From assembly GCA_945925985.1 (NCBI GenBank), contig CAMELV010000003.1:124001-188000 (forward strand): a DNA stretch of 64,000 nt. The letters are read 5' to 3'. Source of the DNA: Comamonas sp. lk (GTDB lineage: Bacteria > Pseudomonadota > Gammaproteobacteria > Burkholderiales > Burkholderiaceae_C). The stretch's first letter is position 1. Every line of letters begins with the position of its first letter. Under the pieces are notes generated by a model. The model saw only the letters and a list, made by a program, of their open reading frames with translations. It did no database searches and had not been told where the DNA came from. This document shows positions 20,281 through 27,585 of the stretch, one piece after another. The position numbers and the translations under genes are program-made.

Positions 20281-21096
20281 ATGACACTCGGTGCGCCGTG
20301 GCGGGCCGTTGGCCATCTGGTCCTGGTTCTGCTCTGCCTGTCCATGGTTGTGCCACTGCTGGTGGCGCTGGGCATGGCCTTCAAGCCGGCCAACGAGGTG
20401 TACTCACTGGTCCCGTGGCCGCAGGCGCCGACACTGGACAACTTTCGCCGCCTGTTCGAACAGGTGCCTTTTCACCTGTACCTGTGGAACAGCATGGCGA
20501 CCACTGTTTTGCGCGTGGGCGGGCAGGTTGTGATTGCCGTGTTGTGCGCCTATGCCTTCGCGCGCTGGGAATTTCCGGGCCGGGAGTGGCTGTTTGGTGC
20601 CGTGCTGGGCGCGATGATGGTGCCGCACACGCTGACCATGATTCCGATCTACATGATGATCGCCGACCTGCAGTGGTTCGACACCTGGCGTGCGCTCGTG
20701 ATCCCGAATCTGGCCATGCCGTTCGCCGTGTTCTTGCTGCGCCAGCATTTCCGCGCCTTTCCGCGAGAGTTGTTCGATGCCGCCGAGATGGACGGCGCCG
20801 GGCACTGGCGCGCGCTGTGGTTGGTGGTGCTGCCGAACCTGAAGCCCGTCTTGTCGGCACTGGCCATCATCTTGTTCATCGACTGCTGGAACGAGTATTT
20901 CTGGCCGCTGCTGGTGACAGATGCGCCGGAGTCGCGCACCGTACAGATCGGCATCCGCGAATTTCTGGAGGCGGACCACAACGATTTCGGCGGGCTGATG
21001 GCCGGCGTCACGCTGGCCAGCCTGCCGGCGCTGGCGGTCTTCTTTCTGTTCCAGCGCAAGGTGATGGACACCTTCGTGGCCTCTGGCATCAAGTGA
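20281..21096 (+). CDS. ABC transporter permease, UgpE/MalG-like
   Basis: 271-residue permease with six predicted helices and the EAA motif DAAEMDGAGHWRALWLVVLPNLKPVL in the last third. It is the partner of the permease encoded just upstream. The MalG-type N-terminus (helix 1 at about residues 13-33) and length are normal. AAGGAGCGGCA provides a clear ribosome binding site before ATG 20281. It is followed after 18 bp by the ATPase gene. Confidence 0.92.
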   Translation: MTLGAPWRAVGHLVLVLLCLSMVVPLLVALGMAFKPANEVYSLVPWPQAPTLDNFRRLFEQVPFHLYLWNSMATTVLRVGGQVVIAVLCAYAFARWEFPGREWLFGAVLGAMMVPHTLTMIPIYMMIADLQWFDTWRALVIPNLAMPFAVFLLRQHFRAFPRELFDAAEMDGAGHWRALWLVVLPNLKPVLSALAIILFIDCWNEYFWPLLVTDAPESRTVQIGIREFLEADHNDFGGLMAGVTLASLPALAVFFLFQRKVMDTFVASGIK

Positions 21097-21114
21097 ACAA
21101 CGGGACAACGACAC

Positions 21115-22200
21115 ATGGCATCCATTTCTTTCCGCGGGCTGGCGAAACACTTCGGCGAGGTGGTCGCCGTGCAGGATTTCACACTGGACGTGCCAGATGG
21201 GGAACTGCTGGTCTTGGTCGGTCCCAGCGGCTGCGGCAAGACCACCACGCTGCGTATGCTGGCAGGGCTGGAGGCGCCGACTGCGGGCGAGATCTGGCTG
21301 GGTGAACGCGAGATCGCACGCCTGCCGGCCCGGGAACGCAACATCGCCATGGTGTTCCAAAACTACGCGCTCTATCCGCACATGAGCGTGGCAGAGAACG
21401 TGGGCTTTGCGCTGCGTCTGGCCGGCGTGAAACGCGATGAGATAGCCCGCCGCGTCGTGACGGCAGCCGAGATGATGGGCATTGAAGGCTTGCTGGCGCG
21501 GCTTCCCCGTGAACTCTCCGGCGGCCAGCGCCAACGCGTCGCGGTATGCCGCGCCATCGTGCGTGATCCGCAAGCCTTTCTGTTCGATGAGCCCTTGTCC
21601 AACCTGGACGCCAAATTGCGCATGAGCGCGCGCGCCGAGATCCGCCGGTTGCAGCAGCGCCTGGGCGTCACCACCGTGTATGTGACCCATGACCAGGTCG
21701 AGGCGATGACACTGGCCGATCGCATGGTGGTGATGCAGGATGGCTGCATCCAGCAGGTCGGTCGTCCGCTGGACATTTATGCGCGGCCGGCCAACACCTT
21801 CGTCGCCGGTTTTATTGGCAGCCCGCCGCTGAACCTGCTGCCGGTCGGCGTGTCCGGCATGCTGCGCTTGCCCCAGCCCCTGCCGTCATTGGGGTCTGAG
21901 GTGGCGACCCTCGGTGTTCGTTCGGAGAGTATTTCGCTGCGCGCCTCCGACCTGCGCCGCCCGCTGCACTTCACCGCCCAACTGGAGTTGGTGGAAGCGC
22001 TTGGCGCCGAATCTCTGCTGCATCTGCGCCTGGGTGAGTGGGCCCTGCTGGCGCGGGTTCCGGGGACTGTCGCCGTCTCGGCTGGCGACCGGCTTGACCT
22101 GGCCATGGACGGCTCGGCACTGTGCTTCTTTGGACACGATGGCACGCTGATTGACGACAGTGAACTGCAACGCTGCCTGGCCCAAGCCCACAGCGCGTGA
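21115..22200 (+). CDS. ABC transporter ATP-binding protein, UgpC/MalK-like
   Basis: 361-residue carbohydrate-type ABC ATPase. Walker A GPSGCGKT is at residues 36-43, Q-loop at FQNYALYPH, signature LSGGQRQRV at 134-142, Walker B FLFDEPLSNLDAK from 155, and the switch histidine in VTHD. A C-terminal TOBE/OB-fold regulatory region follows from about residue 235, as in MalK and UgpC. It energises the two permeases upstream and ends the operon. All catalytic elements are intact. The C-terminal part is slightly shorter than in typical UgpC. Confidence 0.94.
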   Translation: MASISFRGLAKHFGEVVAVQDFTLDVPDGELLVLVGPSGCGKTTTLRMLAGLEAPTAGEIWLGEREIARLPARERNIAMVFQNYALYPHMSVAENVGFALRLAGVKRDEIARRVVTAAEMMGIEGLLARLPRELSGGQRQRVAVCRAIVRDPQAFLFDEPLSNLDAKLRMSARAEIRRLQQRLGVTTVYVTHDQVEAMTLADRMVVMQDGCIQQVGRPLDIYARPANTFVAGFIGSPPLNLLPVGVSGMLRLPQPLPSLGSEVATLGVRSESISLRASDLRRPLHFTAQLELVEALGAESLLHLRLGEWALLARVPGTVAVSAGDRLDLAMDGSALCFFGHDGTLIDDSELQRCLAQAHSA

Positions 22201-22311
22201 TCTGGGCGGTTAAGATGTTGTCTTCCATTGAGCCGAAGATGCCGGGTGCCTCAGCTTTGAGCCATGCAATGGCCGGCTCGGCCTCACTGGCTCCAAACTA
22301 AAAGAGAAGAC

Positions 22312-22494
22312 ATGAACAGATTCAAAATAACCCTCATGGGCCTGCTGCTTGTTTTACTGGCGGCTTGCGCAGCCCCCCAAGGTGGCGGGCAAAAACCGGC
22401 GTCCTCCGGATCGACGGTGGTAGACACCGTGCAAGAGACGGGCCGCTCGATGTATGACAGCGTGAAAGCATTTTTCAGCAGAATTTTTAATTAG
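22312..22494 (+). CDS. small putative lipoprotein
   Basis: 60-residue protein with a lipoprotein signal peptide (MGLLLVLLAAC, lipobox LAAC with Cys near residue 19). A Gly/Ser/Pro-rich linker follows, then a C-terminal amphipathic stretch (VVDTVQETGRSMYDSVKAFFSRIFN). AAGAGAAGAC provides a ribosome binding site before ATG 22312; the longer frame from 22264 lacks signal features. I do not recognise the family. It stands alone between the ABC operon and an MFS gene. The C-terminal amphipathic helix suggests contact with a membrane or a larger envelope protein, which is speculation. Confidence 0.65.
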   Translation: MNRFKITLMGLLLVLLAACAAPQGGGQKPASSGSTVVDTVQETGRSMYDSVKAFFSRIFN

Positions 22495-22556
22495 GCGGGT
22501 GCTTGGCGCGGGTGTTGGCCGCTCGGCTTGCACATGCTCTGCGGCATAAATAGCGT

Positions 22557-23813
22557 TTGAAAATCTTCTACGGCTGGCGCATGGCCGGCGCCGCTTGTGG
22601 CATTCAGCTGATGCTGTCGGCCCTGTTAAACCAGTCCTTTGGGGCCTATGTGGCGGTGCTGTCGGACGAGCGCGGCTGGAGCAAGACGGCCTTGTCGGGG
22701 GCGGCGGCCTTGCAGTCGGTGGAGTCGGCCATCATGGGCCCTGTGCTGGGTTATGCCTTGGACCGTTTCGGGCCGCAGGGCATGATCCGGTTGGGCATTG
22801 CCATCTTTGCACTGGGTTTTATCGGGCTCAGCCAGATTGATTCCTTGGGCGGTTTTTACGTTTGTGCCGTGTTGCTGGCCATTGGTGCCAGTTTGGGTGG
22901 CTATTTCCCGCTGACGGTGGCGCTGATCCAGTGGTTTGAACGCTACCGCGCCCGTGCTTTGTCACTGGTGAGCCTGGGGCTGGCGTTGGGGGGGCTGCTG
23001 GTGCCGCTGGTGGCCTGGTCCATGCACCATTTCGGTTGGCGTCACACGGCCATGGGATCAGGCGTGATCGCCCTCCTGGTGGGGCTCCCGCTGTCGTCCG
23101 TCATCCGGCGTCGGCCACAGGACCATGGCGAAACTGTTGACGGCCTGCCGCCCGCACCTTCCCTCAGTGCCGGCGAGGCGTCCGACGGGCGCCCGATACA
23201 GCCAGAATTTACCGCCAGCCAGGCCTTGCGTACCCAGGCCTTCTGGTTCCTGGCGATGGGCCATGCCATGGCCTTGCTGGTGGTCACAGCCGTCAATGTG
23301 CACGGCTTCTCCCATATGAAAGAGGGACTGGGCTATTCGGTGCCACAGGCGGCGCTGGCCATCATGCTGATGACGGTGGGCCAGTTGGCGGGCGTGGGCC
23401 TGGGCTTGTTGCTCGGTGACAAATATGACAAGCGGTATGTCGCGGCGCTTTGCATGCTGGGCCACGCCGCGGGTCTGCTGCTGCTGACCTATGCCACGAC
23501 CCCGTTTGAAGTCGCTGCCTTTGCGCTGTTGCACGGGACGGCCTGGGGCCTGCGGGGGCCTTTTATGCAGGCGATTCGGGCCGACTACTTTGGCCGTAAC
23601 GCCATTGGCATCATCCTGGGCCTGTCGGCGGTCGTGACGGCGCTGGGTCAGATCGGTGGTCCCATGGTGGCCGGCATACTGGCTGACCTGACCGGCAATT
23701 ACCGCTCGGGTTTCACCGTGCTGGCGCTGGCGGCGGCCTGTGGGTCAGTGCTGTTTTTGCTGGCCCGGCCGCCGGTATTGCCGCCGGTGTTGCCGGTGGG
23801 GGTGACGCGGTGA
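22557..23813 (+). CDS. major facilitator superfamily transporter
   Basis: 418-residue carrier with about twelve hydrophobic segments split into two bundles by a hydrophilic loop near residues 185-220. The N-terminus FYGWRMAGAACGIQLM and the GWSKTALSGAAAL segment resemble oxalate/formate-antiporter-like and monocarboxylate-type MFS members. The likely start is TTG 22557. The C-terminus ends in a repetitive PPVLPPVLPVG tract encoded by imperfect 12-bp units. No neighbouring metabolic gene hints at the substrate. Confidence 0.82.
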   Translation: MKIFYGWRMAGAACGIQLMLSALLNQSFGAYVAVLSDERGWSKTALSGAAALQSVESAIMGPVLGYALDRFGPQGMIRLGIAIFALGFIGLSQIDSLGGFYVCAVLLAIGASLGGYFPLTVALIQWFERYRARALSLVSLGLALGGLLVPLVAWSMHHFGWRHTAMGSGVIALLVGLPLSSVIRRRPQDHGETVDGLPPAPSLSAGEASDGRPIQPEFTASQALRTQAFWFLAMGHAMALLVVTAVNVHGFSHMKEGLGYSVPQAALAIMLMTVGQLAGVGLGLLLGDKYDKRYVAALCMLGHAAGLLLLTYATTPFEVAAFALLHGTAWGLRGPFMQAIRADYFGRNAIGIILGLSAVVTALGQIGGPMVAGILADLTGNYRSGFTVLALAAACGSVLFLLARPPVLPPVLPVGVTR

Positions 23814-23859
23814 CGGTGGCCACGGCCCTGGGAAGGTCTGCGTGCCACAATAGTGCGAG

Positions 23860-23878
23860 CGCCTTGGTGGTCAAGGCG
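23860..23878. promoter_or_regulatory. inverted repeat upstream of the MNT/HEPN pair
   Basis: Seven-bp arms CGCCTTG and CAAGGCG around a 5-nt centre, ending 14 bp before the antitoxin start codon. It may be the autoregulatory operator of the toxin-antitoxin operon or a leader hairpin. Position is the only evidence. Confidence 0.35.
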
Positions 23879-23892
23879 ACGGGGGAGCAAAC

Positions 23893-24207
23893 TTGCTTGA
23901 TCCGGCCACTCTAGCCGCAGCCATTGAAACCTTGAGAAGGGCAGCCCCGAGCGCCGAGCAGATCGTTGTGTTCGGTTCGCATGCCCGGGAACAGGCCAAC
24001 CAGGATTCAGACTTAGATCTGCTGGTGATTGAGCCGACAGTTGAAAACCGTGTGCGCGAGATGATTCGCCTGAGACGGGCCTTGCGCCCCTTACGCGTAC
24101 CGGTGGATGTGCTGGTTTATTCCCGCGCTGAAGTGGATCGATGGGGCAGCCAGCCTGGCACTGCGCTGTATTGGGCACTGCGTGAGGGGAGAGTCGTCTA
24201 TGGCTGA
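23893..24207 (+). CDS. MNT-type nucleotidyltransferase, antitoxin of a HEPN/MNT module
   Basis: 104-residue minimal nucleotidyltransferase with the catalytic pattern VVFGSHAREQANQDSDLDLLVIE (GS, then D-x-D) at about residues 26-48 and a third acidic residue in VDVLVY. In HEPN/MNT modules this protein neutralises the HEPN RNase, in characterised cases by AMPylating it. The start is TTG 23893 behind GGGGGAG. The stop overlaps the HEPN start by 8 bp. Length is typical. Confidence 0.85.
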   Translation: MLDPATLAAAIETLRRAAPSAEQIVVFGSHAREQANQDSDLDLLVIEPTVENRVREMIRLRRALRPLRVPVDVLVYSRAEVDRWGSQPGTALYWALREGRVVYG

Positions 24208-24595
24208 CCCAGGCGACACCAGGACCGTGGCCGGAATGCTCCTGGCATCTGCCCGACAAGATTTGGCGGCCTGCGACTTGCTGGCTGGTGCGCCAAGCAT
24301 TGGCGACGCGATCGTCGGTTTTCATGCCCAACAGGCCATTGAAAAATCGCTCAAGGCGGTGCTGAGCGCCAGCGTCATCGAGTTTCGACGAACGCACGAT
24401 TTGCTTGCTTTGTTGGACCTGTTTGAGGACCACGGCCTTGCGCTGCCGCCTTTTTCAGATTGGCTCGACGAGCTGAACCCCTATGCGGTAGAGGCGCGGT
24501 ACGGCACGATTGACCCATCGGGACTTGACCGTGAACTGGCCTTGCAAGTGGCGCGCGATGTGCTGGCGTGGGCCACCTTTCAAGTTGACCGCTGA
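24200..24595 (+). CDS. HEPN-domain protein, toxin of a HEPN/MNT module
   Basis: 131-residue all-helical HEPN protein. Landmarks are AGMLLASARQDLAACDLL, FHAQQAIEKSLKAVL, the RRTHDLLALLDLF helix and AVEARYG near the C-terminus, all characteristic of HEPN proteins partnered with MNT. Members with an R-x4-6-H motif cleave RNA; here the arginine/histidine arrangement around RRTHDL does not give a textbook R-x4-H, so RNase activity is uncertain. The start is ATG 24200, inside the last codons of the MNT gene. Confidence 0.82.
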   Translation: MADPGDTRTVAGMLLASARQDLAACDLLAGAPSIGDAIVGFHAQQAIEKSLKAVLSASVIEFRRTHDLLALLDLFEDHGLALPPFSDWLDELNPYAVEARYGTIDPSGLDRELALQVARDVLAWATFQVDR

Positions 24596-24657
24596 CTGGC
24601 GGGAGGCGCCTGCCAGCAACGGTCCGCTAACTCGGAGGCTGCCAGACGGCGCTACTC

Positions 24658-26157
24658 TTACTTCAGCACATCCCCAATACACAAGAACTTGATTTCGACA
24701 TAGTCGTCGATGCCATGGTGCGAGCCTTCGCGGCCCAGGCCGGATTGTTTGACGCCGCCAAAGGGCACGTGCTCGGTGGCCAGGATGCCGACGTTGATGC
24801 CGACCATGCCGTACTCCAGCGCCTCGCTCACGCGGAAAATGCGGCCCACGTCGCGGCTGTAAAAGTAGCTGGCCAAGCCGAACTCGGTGGCGTTGGCGGC
24901 ATCGATCGCCTCCTGCTCGGTCTTGAACCTGAACACCGGGGCAAAAGGGCCAAAGGTTTCTTCTTTGGCACACAGCATGTCGGCGCGGGCCTCGGCGATC
25001 ACGGTCGGCTCAAAAAACTGGCCGTCCAGCTTGCTGCCACCCACCGTCACCCGGCCACCCTTGGCCAGGGCGTCGGCCACATGGCGGCTGACCTTCTCTA
25101 CCGCCGCGTCTTCGATCAGCGGGCCCTGCATCACGCCATCCTCAAAGCCGTTGCCGACCTTGAGCGCCTTGACCTTGGCCGAGAACTTGGCCACAAACTG
25201 GTCGTAAACGGCCTCTTGCACGTAAAAACGGTTGGCGCAGACGCAGGTTTGGCCGGCGTTGCGGTACTTGCTGAGCATGGCGCCCTCGACCGCCGAGTCG
25301 ATGTCGGCGTCATCAAACACAATAAAAGGCGCGTTGCCGCCGAGCTCCAGCGACAGCTTCTTGACGGTGGGGGCGCTCTGCGCCATCAGGATGCGGCCGA
25401 CCTCGGTGCTGCCGGTGAAGCTGATGTGGCGCACCACGTCGCTGGCGCACAGCACCTTGCCCACGGCAATGGAGTTGGCCGAGTCGGCGGTAATCATGTT
25501 CAGCACGCCCGCCGGAATGCCGGCGCGCAGTGCCAGCTCAGCGGCGGCCAGCGCGGTCAGCGGGGTCAGCTCGGCGGGTTTGATGATGACCGGGCAGCCG
25601 GCGGCCAGGGCCGGTGCCACCTTGCGGGTGATCATGGCCAGCGGGAAGTTCCAGGGCGTGATGGCGGCGCACACGCCGATCGGCTCTTTCAGAATGATCA
25701 GGCGGCGGTTGTTGTCAAACTGCGGCAGGGTTTCGCCGTTGATGCGCTTGGCCTCCTCGGCAAACCACTCGACAAAGCTGGCGCCATAGGCCACTTCGCC
25801 CTTGGCTTCGGGGAAAGGCTTGCCCTGCTCGGCGGTCATGATGCGGCCCAAGTCGTCCTGGTTGGCCATCAGCAGGTCAAACCACTTGCGCAGAATGATG
25901 CTGCGCTCTTTGGCGGTTTTTTTGCGCCAGGCCGGCCAGGCGGCGTTGGCGGCAGCAATGGCGGCCTCAGCCTCGGCCGGGCCCAGATTGGCCACATCGG
26001 CCAGCTTGTGGCCGTTGGATGGGTCCAGCACGTCAAAGCGGCCAGGGCCTGAGCCCCCTGCGGCAGGCGCCGCCACCCACTGGCCGTTGATCAGGCTGTC
26101 GGTCTTGAGCAGGCTGGGGTCTTTGAGCAGGGAGAGTGGGGAGGTTTTCATGTCCAT
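24658..26157 (-). CDS. gabD: NAD(P)-dependent succinate-semialdehyde dehydrogenase
   Basis: 499-residue aldehyde dehydrogenase. It has the general-base glutamate in LELGGNAPFIV and the catalytic cysteine in NAGQTCVCANRFYV. The family-specific VGRILMAQSAPTVKKLSLELGG and TPWNFPLAMITRKVAPALAAGC segments match GabD. It oxidises succinate semialdehyde to succinate, completing 4-aminobutyrate breakdown. The start is ATG 26157 with GGAAG upstream (ATG 26151 is an alternative). No gabT is adjacent. Length agrees with the family. Confidence 0.93.
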   Translation of the reverse strand: MDMKTSPLSLLKDPSLLKTDSLINGQWVAAPAAGGSGPGRFDVLDPSNGHKLADVANLGPAEAEAAIAAANAAWPAWRKKTAKERSIILRKWFDLLMANQDDLGRIMTAEQGKPFPEAKGEVAYGASFVEWFAEEAKRINGETLPQFDNNRRLIILKEPIGVCAAITPWNFPLAMITRKVAPALAAGCPVIIKPAELTPLTALAAAELALRAGIPAGVLNMITADSANSIAVGKVLCASDVVRHISFTGSTEVGRILMAQSAPTVKKLSLELGGNAPFIVFDDADIDSAVEGAMLSKYRNAGQTCVCANRFYVQEAVYDQFVAKFSAKVKALKVGNGFEDGVMQGPLIEDAAVEKVSRHVADALAKGGRVTVGGSKLDGQFFEPTVIAEARADMLCAKEETFGPFAPVFRFKTEQEAIDAANATEFGLASYFYSRDVGRIFRVSEALEYGMVGINVGILATEHVPFGGVKQSGLGREGSHHGIDDYVEIKFLCIGDVLK

Positions 26158-26260
26158 GGGGAGCTTCCAAAAAAAGAGCGAATGCCTGCTGGGCAGGTCT
26201 GAGAGTCGCAAGGGTAACGGTTTTTGACGGGGTTTGGCGGGCTTTGGCGGGCTTTGGCGA

Positions 26261-27391
26261 TCAGGCCAGCAAGCTGTTCAGGAACTCATCGGCGCGGCGC
26301 AGGGACAGGTCGCCCACGGTGTAACTGTGCCGCAGGTTGCGCACCACTTGGCTGGCCTCGGCGCCCGGGTGCTGCAAGGCAAAGCGGCGCAAGCCCCGGT
26401 GTGGTTTGTCATCCGACAGCTTGCATTCCACCAACTGGGTGAGTTGCTTTTTTTCACTGAGTGCAAAGTCCACCTCGGCGTCGTCCTTGGTGCGAATGTA
26501 ATGCAGACCGGTTTCCTGGCCCAGGACGTCGTGCTGCCACTGCACGTGCTTGAGCAAGGCCGTGGCCATCAGGTTCTCGAAGCGGATGCCTTCGTCGCCT
26601 TCGACCAGGCCGGTGTCATAAAAATACACCTTGGGTGCTTGCAACACCGAGCGGGCGATGTTGTCGTGCCAGGGGCGCACCACAAACACAACGAACAGGG
26701 CCTCCAGAATATCCAGGTATTTTTTAAGTGTCACCGGGGACACGGCCAGGTCTCGCGCCATGCTGGCCAGCGACAACGGCGAGCCAACCCGGCTGCGCAG
26801 CATCTGGGCAAACAGCTTGATGGTGTTGACCTCCTGGATATGCGAAAACTCCAGCACATCGTCGCGCACCAGCCCGTCGAAATACTGCCTGCGCCAACGC
26901 TCGGCCTGCTCCAGTGACTCGGCCAGGCAGGGCTCCGGAAAACCGCCGCGCTCCAGCAGGTGCGTCAAGGCAGCGTCGGCATGCGCCCCGGTTTGCTCGC
27001 ACCATTCCCGCACGGAAATAGGGTGCAGGCGGATGCCAAAAAAACGCCCGGCCAGTGACTCGCCGCTTTGCCTGAACGTGTCAAGGCGGGCGCTACCTGT
27101 GACCAGCAGGTGCTGTGCCGCAGGCTTGCCGTCGTACACGCCTTTAAGCCAGCTCTTCCATTGCGGCATTTTGTGGATTTCGTCCAGCACCAACAGCGCA
27201 GCCTGGGGCCGCCAGCGCTGCTTGAGAATCAGTGAACGGTCGGCCGCCACGTCGTAATTGAGGTACTGGCCGCCGGTCTGCGCCATCAGTTGTTGGCTGA
27301 GCGTGGTTTTACCAACCTGGCGCGGGCCAGTTAAAAAAACCATTTTTTGTGCCAGGTCCAGGCGAACCCGGTCGTCCAAATAGCGCTTCAT
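26261..27391 (-). CDS. AAA ATPase with DUF4143 domain
   Basis: 376-residue protein. Walker A GPRQVGKTT is at about residues 22-30 and Walker B ALLVLDEIHKMPQW at about 64-77, followed by a winged-helix region and the C-terminal DUF4143 nuclease-like domain (DVLGQETGLHYIRTKDDAEVDFALSE, with the D-x-E-V-D-F pattern). The family is widespread and mobile, and its function is unresolved; toxin-like or defence roles have been suggested. It is a single gene between gabD and alaS on a locally AT-richer leader. No partner gene is obvious. Confidence 0.85.
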   Translation of the reverse strand: MKRYLDDRVRLDLAQKMVFLTGPRQVGKTTLSQQLMAQTGGQYLNYDVAADRSLILKQRWRPQAALLVLDEIHKMPQWKSWLKGVYDGKPAAQHLLVTGSARLDTFRQSGESLAGRFFGIRLHPISVREWCEQTGAHADAALTHLLERGGFPEPCLAESLEQAERWRRQYFDGLVRDDVLEFSHIQEVNTIKLFAQMLRSRVGSPLSLASMARDLAVSPVTLKKYLDILEALFVVFVVRPWHDNIARSVLQAPKVYFYDTGLVEGDEGIRFENLMATALLKHVQWQHDVLGQETGLHYIRTKDDAEVDFALSEKKQLTQLVECKLSDDKPHRGLRRFALQHPGAEASQVVRNLRHSYTVGDLSLRRADEFLNSLLA

Positions 27392-27585
27392 GGGTTGAAA
27401 TCCCGTAAAAAGGTTGGTTAATTATCGTTTAGTCGCGACTTTTTTATAAAGTTATTTGAATTGGACGCTATTTGCAATAACCAAGCGCCTGTCTGGCTGC
27501 CAGGAATGCCACGCCCGCTGGGGAAACGATAATTAGGGTCTAGCCGCCAATGGCGCCCGTTGACCCTGTACCAAAAAGCCCAGCC

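Noticed and set aside
24715-26052. A 445-codon plus-strand frame opposite gabD
   Set aside because: The gabD active-site residues are all present on the minus strand; this is a GC-driven shadow.
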